Assembly: GCA_007922195.1 (NCBI GenBank)
Contig: ML681998.1
Location: 18,348,320 to 18,412,319, forward strand
Source of the DNA: Podocnemis expansa
Lineage: Eukaryota > Chordata > Testudines > Podocnemididae
Reading direction: 5' to 3'
Length of the DNA: 64,000 nt
The translations under genes and the position numbers were made by a program. Of the stretch, positions 49,310 through 60,160 are shown piece after piece; the first letter of the stretch is position 1; the number at the start of each line of letters is the position of its first letter. The notes below the pieces were generated by a model that saw only the letters and a program-made list of their open reading frames with translations, did no database searches and was not told where the DNA came from.

Positions 49310-49960
49310 TCATCACACACAGATTTTGCTGTGTTTCTGTACTGCAGGATATATCCGCCCCATCACACCAAGCAATCTGGCACTTATTTAGGTGCACAGT
49401 TAGCTGCGCAGTTCACGGGGCCCAAAGAATGCCCAACTAATTTGGATTGTCTCCTCAGTGGTGGCTGTAGAGCATACAAAATAGGTTGCAGCGTACTTAG
49501 CATGTGATTGCAAGAGGTAGACCATCAGCTGCTGGAACATCATGCGGGCTCCATGAAGGTCAAAGTGCATCTGGGTGAACTAACAGAACCTGGGTGGAGT
49601 GGCAAATGTGGTCTCCTTCCTGGAACATGGTTCCAGGGGAATCTACTAGTAGCCCTTTGTGAGGTCGAGGATCATGGTGTACTGGTTTCCACCCAAGCCA
49701 GTCAAGGAACTGATTTGGGGTACTGGGTAAGTATTGAACTTTAAGATCACATTCACTTTCTCCAGAAATTGATGCAAAACTGGAAAGAGCCATGGGAATT
49801 TGGGACCAGCACAATGGGACTGTGCCATTCATTCAGAAACTGCTCAATGACCTGTCACTTTACCATCGCCAGGACCTCTTTCTCCATGAACTCCTGGATC
49901 CATCATGGGAGAAGCCATATGGTTTCCCAAATCCTCTCTGCTGGCCTCATCAGGATAGAA
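49310..49960 (-). pseudogene. Gypsy reverse transcriptase relic
   Basis: The minus strand encodes, across shifting frames, a degraded VIEQFLNEWHSPIVLVPNSHG (cf. VI.PS.S.W.SPIVLVPKKDG). It continues with LKFNTYPVPQISSL and YTMILDLTKGY (the catalytic DLTKGYWQIPL block), IPLEPCSRKETTFATP, LHGARMMFQQLM (cf. LHGAPATFQ.LM) and YAATYFV where YLDD would be expected. The catalytic aspartates of YxDD are lost and stops are frequent. The retained pattern is clearly Ty3/gypsy rather than retroviral. Confidence 0.78.
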
Positions 49961-50059
49961 TGCTGAATGAGTGTGGTATTACCCAGTTGGTGGAGGTCTT
50001 GGGAAAGGCTCTGCACTTGGATTTTTGCTGCTCACTCATGAGGGTATCCTCAGCTATGG

Positions 50060-50400
50060 ATCTTTCAAGACAGCCCACTGGGAGACAACTAGCTGGGCCT
50101 GACTTTCTTGGGTCTGGAGTCCTGGGTCTATGAAGTAGAGGCTGTCACAGGTCAGTTCAAATCAAGGCCACTGGACTGGTCCTCCACTGGGGTTCAATCA
50201 CGTCTCTGTTGACACAGACCAGCTGTTTATAGGCCCACCTGAGGGTGGGATCCTTCCTTTGGTTACAGCTAAAGGCATTAGCAATATCCAGGTGGTCTCT
50301 TTCTCCAGGCAGTTTTGACCTGCTGTCAGGATGGGTGGATTGTTGAGGTTCTGCTTCCTGGAATCCTTGTCTTCCTGAAGAAATTTTCCTCAAGGCCCAC
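50060..50400 (-). pseudogene. Gypsy integrase N-terminal-region relic, upstream of RT
   Basis: Minus-strand reading gives QRKDPTLRWAYKQLVCVN, then DSLYFIDPGLQTQESQAQLV. This fits the region at the start of Ty3/gypsy integrases (Q..DPTL, then LY..D...Q...QLVVP). The HHCC finger and catalytic core that should follow are missing, so a large deletion joins it to RT. Its place 5' of RT is the evidence for rearranged gene order. Confidence 0.55.
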
Positions 50401-50573
50401 CTGGATAGGGGGTGCTCGAAGGTTCACAATCCAAAGCATGTCTGCAAACCCCAACCAGTCTCATCCAAGAATGACAGTGTATATAAGCATTGGGACCAAT
50501 ACCACTGTCATTTTGTCTACAGTCAGGGGACATGGGTATAGAGTACAGCTTCACATACCATAAACACACTGAG

Positions 50574-51345
50574 CAGGGGTGTCAAACATATGGCTCGTGG
50601 GCTGTATGCAGCCTGCCAAGGGCTCTTATCAAGCCCACAGAGCTGCTGCATGGGACTGGCTGTGCCTGGGAGCTATCTGCAGCAGTAGTGAACAATGGCA
50701 CACACAGCCTGCCAGCAGAGCAAGGCCAGACGTGCACGCGCATGCGCACGTGCACACACTCACCACTCATGTAATCTCTGTCACAGCACAGGGGAACAAA
50801 TGAAGCACTCCAGCCAGTCACAGCTCAGCTCTACTGTAGTCTGCCAACCAACCGGAGTCTCAGTTACAGCATGCTGGACAGGGCACTGCCCCCACCACTG
50901 TCAGTCAGTCAGCATGTTAATCTGATTGGCAGCATGGTGCATGAACCACAAAGGAAAAAGTGGGCAGAGCCTATTTGGGGAATAAGCCAATCAAAGGCCA
51001 GCTGTGACTGAGCCCAACCAATGGCCAGCATGCTGAATAACTGATGGGGGGGGGCAAGGAGTCTGCTGTGACTGAGACTCTGATTGCTACCATATGGTAG
51101 GCAAGGAAATGGAAACAGAAGGGGGTCAGGGAGCTGCACAGCAGTGGATGGGGGTCAGGGAGCTGTATGGCAAAGGGGAGTCTGCAGAGCAGGGGAAAGG
51201 GAATGTGTCAGAGAGTCTATGGGGTTAGGGAGGGTAAAGTGAAGCCCATGCCACTCTGAACATGGCAGGGGAAAGTTGGGGAGCTCATGTGGACACATGG
51301 CCTGCATCAGGTGGCCTGCCACACTGAATGAGTTTGACACCTCTG
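50574..51345. mobile_element. hAT-like element inserted in the Gypsy relic
   Basis: The left end CAGGGGTGTCAAACATATGG and right end GAGTTTGACACCTCTG are inverted repeats of the Charlie-like hAT type. The flanks, cactgag on the left and cactagag on the right, look like one 8-bp target duplication with a one-base loss. The 772-bp interior carries simple direct repeats (GGGGTCAGGGAGCTG twice near 51121-51165) and no transposase. Confidence 0.7.
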
Positions 51346-51359
51346 CACTAGAGACTTAT

Positions 51360-52020
51360 CTCCCCAAGTTCTGGACCAGCATCAGGAGCAAGCCCCTGAC
51401 AAGACAGTGGTTTACCCACAGCTCAAATAGAGGAGGCCAGTGACCCATATCCATCCTCCATTCACAGGGGATGTTAGCTTTTCAGCAGGCTGCCTCCTGG
51501 TGCAGGATTCCTCCATGTAGACCCAAAAAAATCTGCAATCCTTATCCAGGCATTCCCATTGCAGGTGTCCAAAGCAGCCACATGAAAATCACGGCCCCAG
51601 TTCCAGGTACTCTGACCAGACCTTGTCTTCATCAGGTATCATAGGGAGCTCAAGTTATGCAGCCTGACTCTCTCATCAGGGCATCCAGCAGTTCCTGAAC
51701 TAACAAATCAGGCCAGTGAAAACCATTGCTCCATCAGCGATTGTAATTCTGGTTCTGGATAGAAAGCTGGCCTTGGTCCCAGGATTCTTCTTTAGTCTTT
51801 GGGTAGTTGACCCTAGTTTCATGATCTGTTTCCAGCCTGACAGAGGTCTCCGCAGTCAAGAAGTCCTCCATCAATCTAACCACTGCATTCAGAACTGCAG
51901 GTCGGTGTCAGAGGACACCAGGTGCTCCCTCAGGACAGGATGATGTAAACAAATGGCTCCATGGCAGTTTGTTCAACCACACTACTCTCAGAGCACTGCT
52001 CAGGTTGTAGCCACTACCAG
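51360..52020 (-). pseudogene. Gypsy gag, 3' portion relic
   Basis: Minus strand, 51930 downward: NAVVRLMEDFLTAE and TDHETRVNYPKTKEES resemble the end of a SCAN-like Gypsy gag. Further down, CGCFGHLQWEC may be a degraded zinc knuckle. It is separated from the 5' portion at 54460-54990 by the LINE insertions. Confidence 0.5.
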
Positions 52021-52029
52021 CAGGTGTCC

Positions 52030-53376
52030 TTTACCTATAACACATGAACACTCATAATGTGTCAAACCAATGGTCCATCTAATTCAATATCCTGTCTTCT
52101 GACAGAGGCCGATGCCAGCTGCTTCAGAGGGAATGAACACAACAGGTAATCATCAAGTGATCCATCCCCTGTTGCCCATTCCCAGTTTCTGGCAAACAGA
52201 GGCTAGGGTCACTTCAGAGTATGGCTTTGCATCCCTGCCCATCTTGGCTAATAGCTTTTGATGGACCTATCCTCCATTAATTCATCTAGTTCATTTTTGA
52301 ACATCTTCTTAAAGTGCTGGCTTTCACAACATCCTCTGGTTAAGAGTTTCAATAATTCTCAGTCATAGTGTGGAAGAAATACTTCCTCTCATTTGTTTTA
52401 AACATGCTGCTTATTAATATAATGTGGTGATCTGTAGTTCTTGTGTTATGTGAAGTAGTAAATAACACTTCCTGATTCACTTTATCTACAACAGTCACAA
52501 TTTTAAAGACAACTATTCACAGTGGCTCCAAGATCTTTTTATGGAGTGGTAACAGCTAAATTAGATCTTATCATTTTATATGTATAGCTGGGATTATGTT
52601 TTCCAATGTGCATTACTTTCCATTTATCAGCATTTGATCATCTGCCATTTTGCTGGCCACTCACTCAGTTTAGTGAGACCTCTTTGTAGCTCTTTACAGT
52701 CTGGTTCAGCCTTTACTATCTTGAGTAATCTGGAGTATCTTGAGCACTTTTGTATCATCTGCAAATTTTGTGACTCCACTGTTTACTCCTTTTTTCAGCT
52801 CATTTATCAATATGTTGAACAGTACTGTTCCCAGTACCAACCTCTAGCAGACACTATTATTTACCTCTCTCCATTCTAAAACATGACCTTTATTCCTATT
52901 CTTTAACCAGTTACTGATCCAAGAGAGGACCTTTCATCTTATCAAATGACAGCTTACTTTTCTTAAGAGCCTCTGGTGAGCAGTCTTGTCAAAGGCTTCC
53001 TGAAAATCCAAATACATTATATACAATGGATCACCCTTATCCACATGTTTGTGGACGCCTCAAAGAATTCTAGTAGATTGGTGAGGCATAATTTCCTTTT
53101 ATAAAAACCAAGTTGACTCTTCTCCAACGAATTCTATTCGCCTACGTGTCAATAATTCTGTTCTTTACTATAGTTTCAACCAATTTTCCTGGTACTGATG
53201 TCAGGCGTACTGGCCTGTAATTGATAGGATCACCTCTGGAATCTTTTTTAAAAATTAGTGTCATATTAGCTATTTTCCAGTCATCTGGTACACAAGTTGA
53301 ATTAAATGACAGATTACATAACAGTTAGCAGTTTTGCTATTTCACATTTTAATTCTTTCAGAACTCTTGTATGAAT
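52030..53376 (-). mobile_element. CR1/L3-type LINE, 3' part (continues at 54280-54455)
   Basis: The plus-strand text (CCAATGGTCCATCTAATTCA, CATCTTGGCTAATAGCTTTT, and so on) is the reverse of the 3' part of a well-known sauropsid CR1/L3-like LINE. Minus-strand translation near 53130-53250 gives GDPINYRPVRLTSVPGKLVE, the RT block found in CR1/L2-type LINEs. It has internal deletions and no open frame. It is interrupted at 53376/53377 by a younger CR1 and resumes at 54280 with CATCTGGTCCTGG. Confidence 0.75.
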
Positions 53377-54279
53377 AATCATAGAATCATAGGGATGGAA
53401 GGGACCTCATGAGGTCATCTAGTCCAACCCCCTGCTAAAAGCAGCACCATTCCCACTAAATCATCCCAGCCAGAGTATTGTCTAACCAGACCTTAAATAT
53501 CTCCAAACATGGAGATTCTACCACCTCCCTAGGCAACACATTCCAATGCTTCACTGCTCTCCTAGTGAGAAAGTTTTTCCTAATATCCAACCTTGACATC
53601 CCCAGCTGAAACCATTGCTTCTTGTTCTGTCCTCTGTTACTACTGAGAGCAGCCAATCTCCCTCCTCCTTGGAGCATACCTTCCAAGTAGTTGAAGGATA
53701 CTATCAAATCCCCCCTCAATCTTCTCTGCCACAGACTAAATAAGACTAGTTCCTTCCGTATCTCCTCATAAGTCATGTGCCATAATCATCTTCATTGCCC
53801 TCCACTGGGCTCTTTCTAATTTGTCCACATCCTTTTTGAGGTGGGGAGCCCAAAACTGGACACAGTATTCCAGATGTGGACTCACCAGTGCCGAATAGAG
53901 GGGAATAATCACATCCCTCAATCTGCTTGCAACGCTCTTACTGATGCAGCCCAATATGCCTTTTTGCTACAAGAGCACACTGTTGGCTCACATCCAGCTT
54001 CCTGTCCACCATAACCCCAAGGTCCTTTTCTACAGTGCTGCTGCTTAGCTGATCGGTCCCCAGCCTGTAGCAGTACATGGGATTTTTCCATCCTCAGTGC
54101 AGGACTTTGCACTTGTCCTTGTTGAAACTCATGAGATTTCTTTTGGCCTACTGCTCCAATTTGTCTAGGTCTCCCTGAATCCTGTCCCTGCCCTCCAGAG
54201 TATCCACAATTTCCCTCAGCTTGTTGTCATTTGTGACCTTACTGACTGTGCAATCTATCCCATCATCAAGATCATTAGC
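53377..54279 (-). mobile_element. CR1 LINE, 5'-truncated, nested in the CR1/L3 LINE
   Basis: The 3' end AATCATAGAATCATAGGG lies at 53377, with GGAAGGGACCTCATGAGG following. The minus-strand frames 53456-53776 and 53766-53954 encode the C-terminal part of CR1 ORF2 ([66 protein letters not shown]). The upstream end at about 54279 is a 5' truncation, typical of LINEs. Its 106- and 62-codon frames are nearly intact, so it is younger than its host LINE. Confidence 0.85.
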
Positions 54280-54455
54280 ATCTGGTCCTGGTGGCTTATT
54301 ACTCTTTAATATATCAATTTGTTCCAAAAGTTTCTCTAATGACCCAGTTCTTCAGATATGTCACCTAAGAAGAATAGCTCAGGTCTGGAAATCTTACTCA
54401 CATCCTTAGCCTTGAAGGCTGATGCAAAGAATAAATTTGGTTTTTCTTCAGTGGC
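54280..54455 (-). mobile_element. CR1/L3-type LINE, second segment
   Basis: CATCTGGTCCTGGTGGCTTA, TATCAATTTGTTCCAAAAGT and GATGCAAAGAATAAATTTGG continue the CR1/L3-like element of 52030-53376 on the far side of the CR1 insertion. The end near 54455 adjoins Gypsy gag sequence. Confidence 0.7.
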
Positions 54456-54459
54456 TCTC

Positions 54460-54990
54460 AGGCAGGGCAGAAAGTAGTCTAGGGGGCTCTGGCCTCAAGC
54501 AAGGCAGAGCAATGATCTTGTGACATGTACTGAAGCCAGGCGGGTAGACCTTTGCCCAGGACTCTCACTCAGAGTTGTCTGGGGTAATGTCCAGTGTGTC
54601 CAGGATGGCAGCCTTCACACACCTGTGGTCTCAGGCCTTGTTACTCAGAAGACCCTGATAAGCTGCTTGAGCTGTCCCTATCATATAAGGAGTTAAGAAG
54701 ATGGCTCACTGCTCAGGCCTGTTCAAATTCAGAAGAAAAGCCTCCAAGTCATCTTCAGGTCACATCTTAGGTAGCTGTACTGGCACCATGGGGGTCACTA
54801 TTCTGCCAAGACAGAGGCTGCTGGGGCAAGGCAGCAGGGCCGGCTGAAGGCATTGATGATGATGATGCTAGGCCTCCAGATCCTAGAGCAGCTGTTGCTT
54901 CTGTGTCCCCCACTTTTTGCACCAGCTGCTACTGCTACTGGACCTGGGTCACCTACTGCAGCTGCTGACTCCTGGTCACCCACCTGATGA
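54460..54990 (-). pseudogene. Gypsy gag, 5' portion relic (SCAN-like)
   Basis: Minus-strand segments PEDDLEAFLLNLNR, LTPYMIGTAQAAYQGL and VKAAILDTLDITPDN match the core of Gypsy gag proteins of the Gmr1-like group, from which vertebrate SCAN domains are thought to derive. Stops and shifts lie between the blocks. It resumes at 52020 after the LINE insertions. Confidence 0.62.
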
Positions 54991-55000
54991 GCTTCTCCAG

Positions 55001-56030
55001 AGCCACATTGGTTTCAGGACTGGCTGGAGCACAGTGTCATGTTTGAATCCTTTTTGCAGGAGAGGTTCTCTGCCCATGTTCACCACCCACGGTAGTGGGT
55101 AGGTGGTCATCCCCCTTCTCTAGTCCAGAGGGAGGCCACTCCACCTCATTACATCATAGTTAAGTGACAGGGAAAATAGTCAAATAATAGGCCAGGGCCC
55201 TACACCTCTGGGTGAGTACAGCACTAAGCAGTTTTATGGGCTGCAGGCCCCCTGGGCATGGCAGAGCAGTAGACAAACACAGGCCATTCAGCCTAAGGCA
55301 GAGGGGCTGCCAGCCCAGAGGTAGGGGGACCTGGCCCCATACTACTCCATCAGGTTCCTGGCCACAGCCCTGATACTGCTGGGTTCCCACTAAAACAAGG
55401 TGATTTTAGCTCTGATAGTAAAGTCAGGCTAAAGTATGGCATCCTTGCATTACTTCTTATCACAGATGGGTCTCCATAATCCAAGGGTCCTCCATCTCCT
55501 CAGGTTATCTGGCAGCTGGCAATCCTAGCAGCTTCTGTCTGCACTCAGCAGCCCTGCGTAAATAGAAGCTGACAGTTCCAGCAGCTCCCCTCCACACTTG
55601 TTCTCCTCTGGGTTCAAGGTGCTACCCTGCTCAGTAGTTCAACTGGAGGCCTACAATAGGCTGAAGATGTCCGTTTCCATTCCTGGCTCTGGCCCAAGTG
55701 TGCCAGAAGTCCTTGCTTCTTATATTTCCTATCCCACCTCTCAACTGCCAGCATGCAGGGCAAGCCCAACCTTGCTCCACCCAACCAGAAAGCAGAGTGG
55801 TTCCTCTCCCTCTGGCTTGGAGGGAGGCCACTCCACCTCAGATCAGTACCCTTAAGCCAGGGACACCATTTGGACCATAAAATGGAAAGGACATAACTGA
55901 TCACACATGAGAATATCAGTAAATAAAATGCTTATGATGTACTTTATAAATAATTGGTTTCAACAGCAAGAAACCCTTCAACAACAACAAGAACCCTGAG
56001 CAGAACACCCTTATTGAATGTAGGGCTTTC
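55001..56030. other. Possible LTR or leader of the Gypsy element; no gene
   Basis: The 18-mer GGAGGCCACTCCACCTCA occurs at 55131-55148 and again at 55823-55840. On the minus strand each copy begins TGAGGTGG, which could mark LTR starts or a partial LTR duplication. I could not find matching ends. Frames here lack domains. Confidence 0.35.
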
Positions 56031-57190
56031 AGAATCATAGGGCTGGAACCACTCCCACTAAATCATCCCAGCCAGGGTTTTGTCTAACTAGGCCTCGAAT
56101 GTTTCCAAGGATGGAGACTTCACGACCTGCCTAGGCAATCCATTCCAATGCCTCACCATCCTCCTAGTGAGAAAGTTTTTGCTAATATCCAGCCTTGAGC
56201 AACTTGAAACCACTGCTCCTTGTTCTGTCCTCTGTTACTGCTGAGAACAGCCTAGTTCCCTCCTCTTTGAAGCACTCCTTCAAGTAGTTGAAGGTTGCTA
56301 CCAAATTCCCCCTCAATCTTCTCTTCTGCAGACTAAGCCTAGTTCCTTCAGGATCTCTTTGTAAATCATGTGCTATAGCCCCCTAAATATTTTCATTGCC
56401 CTATAATGGACTCTTCCTCATTTGTCGACTTCCTTTCTGTAGTGCAGAGCCCAAAATTGGACACAGTGGTCCAGATGTGACCTCACCAGTGCCGAATAGA
56501 GAGGAGTAATCACATCCCTCGATCTGCTGGCAACACTCCTACTGAGCAGCCCAATACACCATTGGCTTTTTTTGGCAACAAGAGCACATTGTTGATTCAT
56601 ATCCAGCTTCCTATCCACTATAACCCCAGGACCTTTTCAACAGAGCTGTGACTTAGCCGATTGGTCCCCAGCCTGTAGAAGTACATGGGATTTTTCCACT
56701 GTCGGTGCAGTATTTTGCACTTGTCCTTGCTGAACTTCATGAGATGTCGTTTGGCCCAATGCTCCAATTTGTCTAGGTCTCCCTGAATCCTATTCCTGCC
56801 CTCCAGCGTGTCTACCATTCCCCCAAGCTTGGTGTCATCTGCGAATTTACAGAGTGTGCAATCTATCCCATCATCCAGATCATTAACACCAGCTAGACAC
56901 TGAGCCATTGATCCCTACCCTCAGAGCCCGATGAGATAGCCAGCTTTCTATCCACCTTACAGTCCATTCATCCAAACCATGCTTCCTTAACTTGCTGACA
57001 AGAATGCACTGGGAAACCATATCAAAAGCTTTGCTAAAGTCAAGGTATATCACATTGACAGCTATTCCCGCATCCACATATCCAGTCATCTCATCATAGA
57101 AGGCAATCAGTTTGATCAGGCACAATTTGCCTATGCTGACTGTTCTCTATTTTCCTCCAACTGTTTCAGAATGGAACTTATAGACTGCTA
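56031..57190 (-). mobile_element. CR1 LINE, 5'-truncated, second copy
   Basis: The 3' end begins AGAATCATAGGGCTGGA at 56031, with the tail shortened. Minus-strand frames give VIYLDFSKAFDMVSQ (57050 region), LCKFADDTKLGGMVDTLEG (the catalytic FADD box), KFSKDKCKILH and SVASRSRDVITPLYSALV, all in CR1 ORF2 order. Frames change at least three times, so it is inactive. It overlaps in content with the CR1 at 53377-54279, which allows a direct age comparison. Confidence 0.85.
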
Positions 57191-57497
57191 AGAATTCCTG
57201 TCTTTTACCAAAGAATAAAAACCCCAAAAAATACAGTTTTCATAATTGGTTTCATATTAGTTTAATAGGAGAAAAGAATATTTTTGGTGATATCAGGAAA
57301 ATGAGCTGAGTGATAAGGTCATGTTAATGGGAATTAACTGGAAAGTCACCAAAATAGCATACACAACAAACAGAGAAAGTTTGCTATTCATTCCCTTTGG
57401 AGCATCATACCTTTTTTTCAATTCTGTGCAATTTCTACACAGAAGAGAGTGTTCCTAATGATCTTGAGCAAAATGTTACTGTAACATACTGTAAGTC

Positions 57498-58560
57498 AGG
57501 GGTGGTTCATGGCCGAGCATTCCCCCCAGCGGGCAACGTCCCGCTTGCTTGTTGGGTGAGGCCACGTCCAAGTCCCCTTCTGCGAGCCCCACCCTATGTG
57601 GGGTGAGGTAGCTAATCAACGTCTCGGCCTCCAGCCCTTCCTCCGGGCGAGGCTGTAAAGGAGTCTGCGCCTGCGAGCCCCCTGCAACAGGGCGAGGCAG
57701 CTATACAAAGTCTAGCCCTCCAGCCCTTCCTCCAGGCGAGGCTGTAAAGGAGGATTTTGGTGGGGGTTTGAAGCAAGGGTCAATAGCGCAGGGTTGGCAG
57801 GGGATTGAGCACAGAGGAGGGAGACACAGGCCCACCCACTCCACTGCGTCTCAGCCCAGGGCCCTATCTGGTGGCTGAACAGCCACCAGGAAGCCAGCAG
57901 TGCTCCAGCTGAAACACACCAGCTTTAACCCCACACTGGTGGGAAAGCCCTGCTCTTCCCTGGGCTACTTCCTCCAGGTTCCCTCCCTTTCCTCCCCTAC
58001 CAAGTCCTCAGGGTAATAAGCCAGAGGGATCCTGTCAAACCTTCATCCCCCAGGAGCAACAGGGCTGGCACGTCCTCTGCAAGAGGTATCTTCTCCAGGG
58101 CATTGCTGGTAGTGGTTTCCTGGCCAAGGGGGTCTTCAGCAGATGGCAGCTCCTCTAGGTCATTGGGGGATGAGTCCTCTGGGTCCATGAGGTCATCAGC
58201 TGATGGCAGTTCCTCAAAGTCCTCCCCTTGGGGTGGGGAGTAGAGTGGGACGTCCTGCCACTTCTCCAGCAGCTTATCCACCGGCTGGGGTTACATGCCC
58301 TCAGGGATTGCAGCAGGTCTCCCTCTTAAGCTCCCCCTACTCTGCCTGGTCCGTCTCCTTTTATAGCCCTCCCCTACCCTGGGCCCACCTCCTGGGTTCC
58401 AGGTCCCAGCCCAGCTCCCTGCAGAGCCCTCCTCTTGCCAGCAGGGGCGGCACTCAACCCCCGGGGCCACTGTTCTAGAGGAGTGAGGCGTGTCCTGCCT
58501 GCCTTCCCTCCTACACATACCCTCTATCAAATCGTTCTTTCAATACAGCAAGTGAAACTG
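57498..58560. mobile_element. GC-rich element of unknown class with a 91-bp tandem duplication
   Basis: GC content rises sharply between AT-rich flanks. Units starting GCGAGCCCC at 57582 and 57673 repeat in tandem at 91-bp spacing and share CCAGCCCTTCCTCC and GGCGAGGCTGTAAAGGAG. The left boundary CAGGGGTGG could be a hAT end, but no partner end was found. On the minus strand 57997-58281 encodes 94 residues containing an acidic repeat (EELPSADD, EELPSAED, EKIPLAED at about 20-residue spacing). An LTR retroelement relic is an alternative. Confidence 0.4.
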
Positions 58561-59499
58561 CCTGTCACGGGAAAGCACAATTCTGGGATATGAATGAAGG
58601 AAGTTCAACTCGGTTCTTTCTTCTGTGCTACAGGGCAAAGAGAAAGGTTGCATGTCCCCTCTTTGAAAAGAAAATTAGATCCCTCCTTACTCTGAGTGGG
58701 CAGCTCTGACTGTCAGACAAGCTGCTCTGGTATTTCTAGGAGGAATTTTCTTCACCACAAGAATAAGCCACTACAGAAATGAACTCTTATAACATTTAGC
58801 AGCAAAAGCCAGCTAGCTAGCAATGGTCAGGCTGAAACCATTTAAGTTAGCGAGAGCCCCAGTTCATATGAGCATTGGAGATTTAACTCTCTTGTGAGTC
58901 AGTTGGTGACTGTTGCAAAAAATGCTTCATGTAGGATAATATTAAATATGAAATACAAGATAAATCCAAAGTACAGTAGAGTAACGGTATTTAAAAGTCA
59001 ATATCTAAGTATACCCATACTCACTAGTAGAGACGGGAAGAGGACCATAAAAGGGATGGGGGATAAAGCCAAGGAGCCATCCGCCTAAACTTCTCATAAG
59101 ACCATGGATGCTTCTCTGAATGAATTCCACAGGATGGTGAGAGATGTCAGGATGGTAGCTAAAATAGTAAAACACATTCTGCAAGGGCCTTCCATTGATA
59201 ACCTAGTATTATGTCTGCTCGAAAAACTAGATGGCCACTATATAGTGTGACTTAGGCCTCCTGGGATAACTTCCTGAATGTGCAAAAATCAGGGCAGGCT
59301 GCAAAACTAGGAGCCAAACCCCTCAAAGCAGACAGGTGGTACTTAAATCAGTCTCCCAATCAGAAGCAGAATGTGCTTCTGATTCCCCACACCGGTCATC
59401 ACGAGGCATAACAAAATAGAAACAGCCCCCTTTATTGCACATCAGTACCTCCTGTTCCCACCTAGCCATGGGTCTCTTAAAGAAATAGGTTCTCCTGAC
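58561..59499. other. No gene recognised
   Basis: Unique-looking AT-rich DNA without domain-bearing frames. Confidence 0.45.
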
Positions 59500-60160
59500 C
59501 CCAAAGGGCAAGCCACATTACCCAGAACAATATAGGCTTGGACCTTGCCCAAAATACCACATCGCCAGCCAATCCTTTAGTGACTACAACCAAAGGTTTA
59601 CTACAAAAAGAAAAGAAACAAAATGAGAGATGTTAAAGGGTCAGAGTGAATCACATACATACAAATGATTTTGAGTCCATAGAAAGCCAGTCGTTGAACA
59701 ATTTAGAGTTAGCAAGTTAGTCTAATTCCTTTGGTAGACATCCAGCACCTGGGTGGGTCTCAGTCCTTTGTCCAGTCACAGAGGAATAGTTCCAGAGACA
59801 GGTGTTGGTTGTAGACTGAAAGACAAAATGGAGATGGGGCTGCTGCTTTTTATCACCTCTGAGTCTGGCCTTCAAGCTACATGGAGTTTTTTGTGAATCA
59901 AAATGGTGTTGAGTCATATGGGCAAATCCTAGTGGCTTGACAGGCTTCTCCCTAGGCTCAATGCACCTGGGAGCTCCTTAATGAGCCATTAAGCAGACAA
60001 CGGTTTATAGACATCCAGTCTGGGATTGTCCCAGAATCCAATGTCTTGAAACTCAAATAGAATAAACCAATTCCTAACTTCTAATACAGCTATGTCACCT
60101 ACATATAAACCATAGAATCATTCCTAGCTGATTACAACCTTTCCATTGGTACCAAACATG
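59500..60160 (-). mobile_element. Possible LTR-retroelement fragment
   Basis: The plus-strand text GGTTTACTACAAAAAG, AGAGATGTTAAAGGGTCA, ATAGTTCCAGAGACAGGTGT and CTTCTAATACAGCTATGTCA resembles an LTR-like repeat common in sauropsid genomes, read in reverse. Ends and coding parts are not visible, and the identification is from general resemblance only. Confidence 0.3.

Larger units (their letters stand above)
49310..55000 (-). mobile_element. Ty3/gypsy retrotransposon, Gmr1-like gene order, multiply interrupted
   Basis: On the minus strand, from high to low coordinates: gag (54460-54990, resuming 51360-52020), integrase N-terminal-like sequence (about 50060-50400), then reverse transcriptase (49310-49960). 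Integrase lying before RT is the reverse of standard Ty3/gypsy order and is characteristic of Gmr1-like elements. The element is interrupted by a CR1/L3 LINE (52030-54455, itself split by a CR1) and by an hAT element (50574-51345). All frames are decayed. Outer limits and LTRs are uncertain. Confidence 0.62.
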
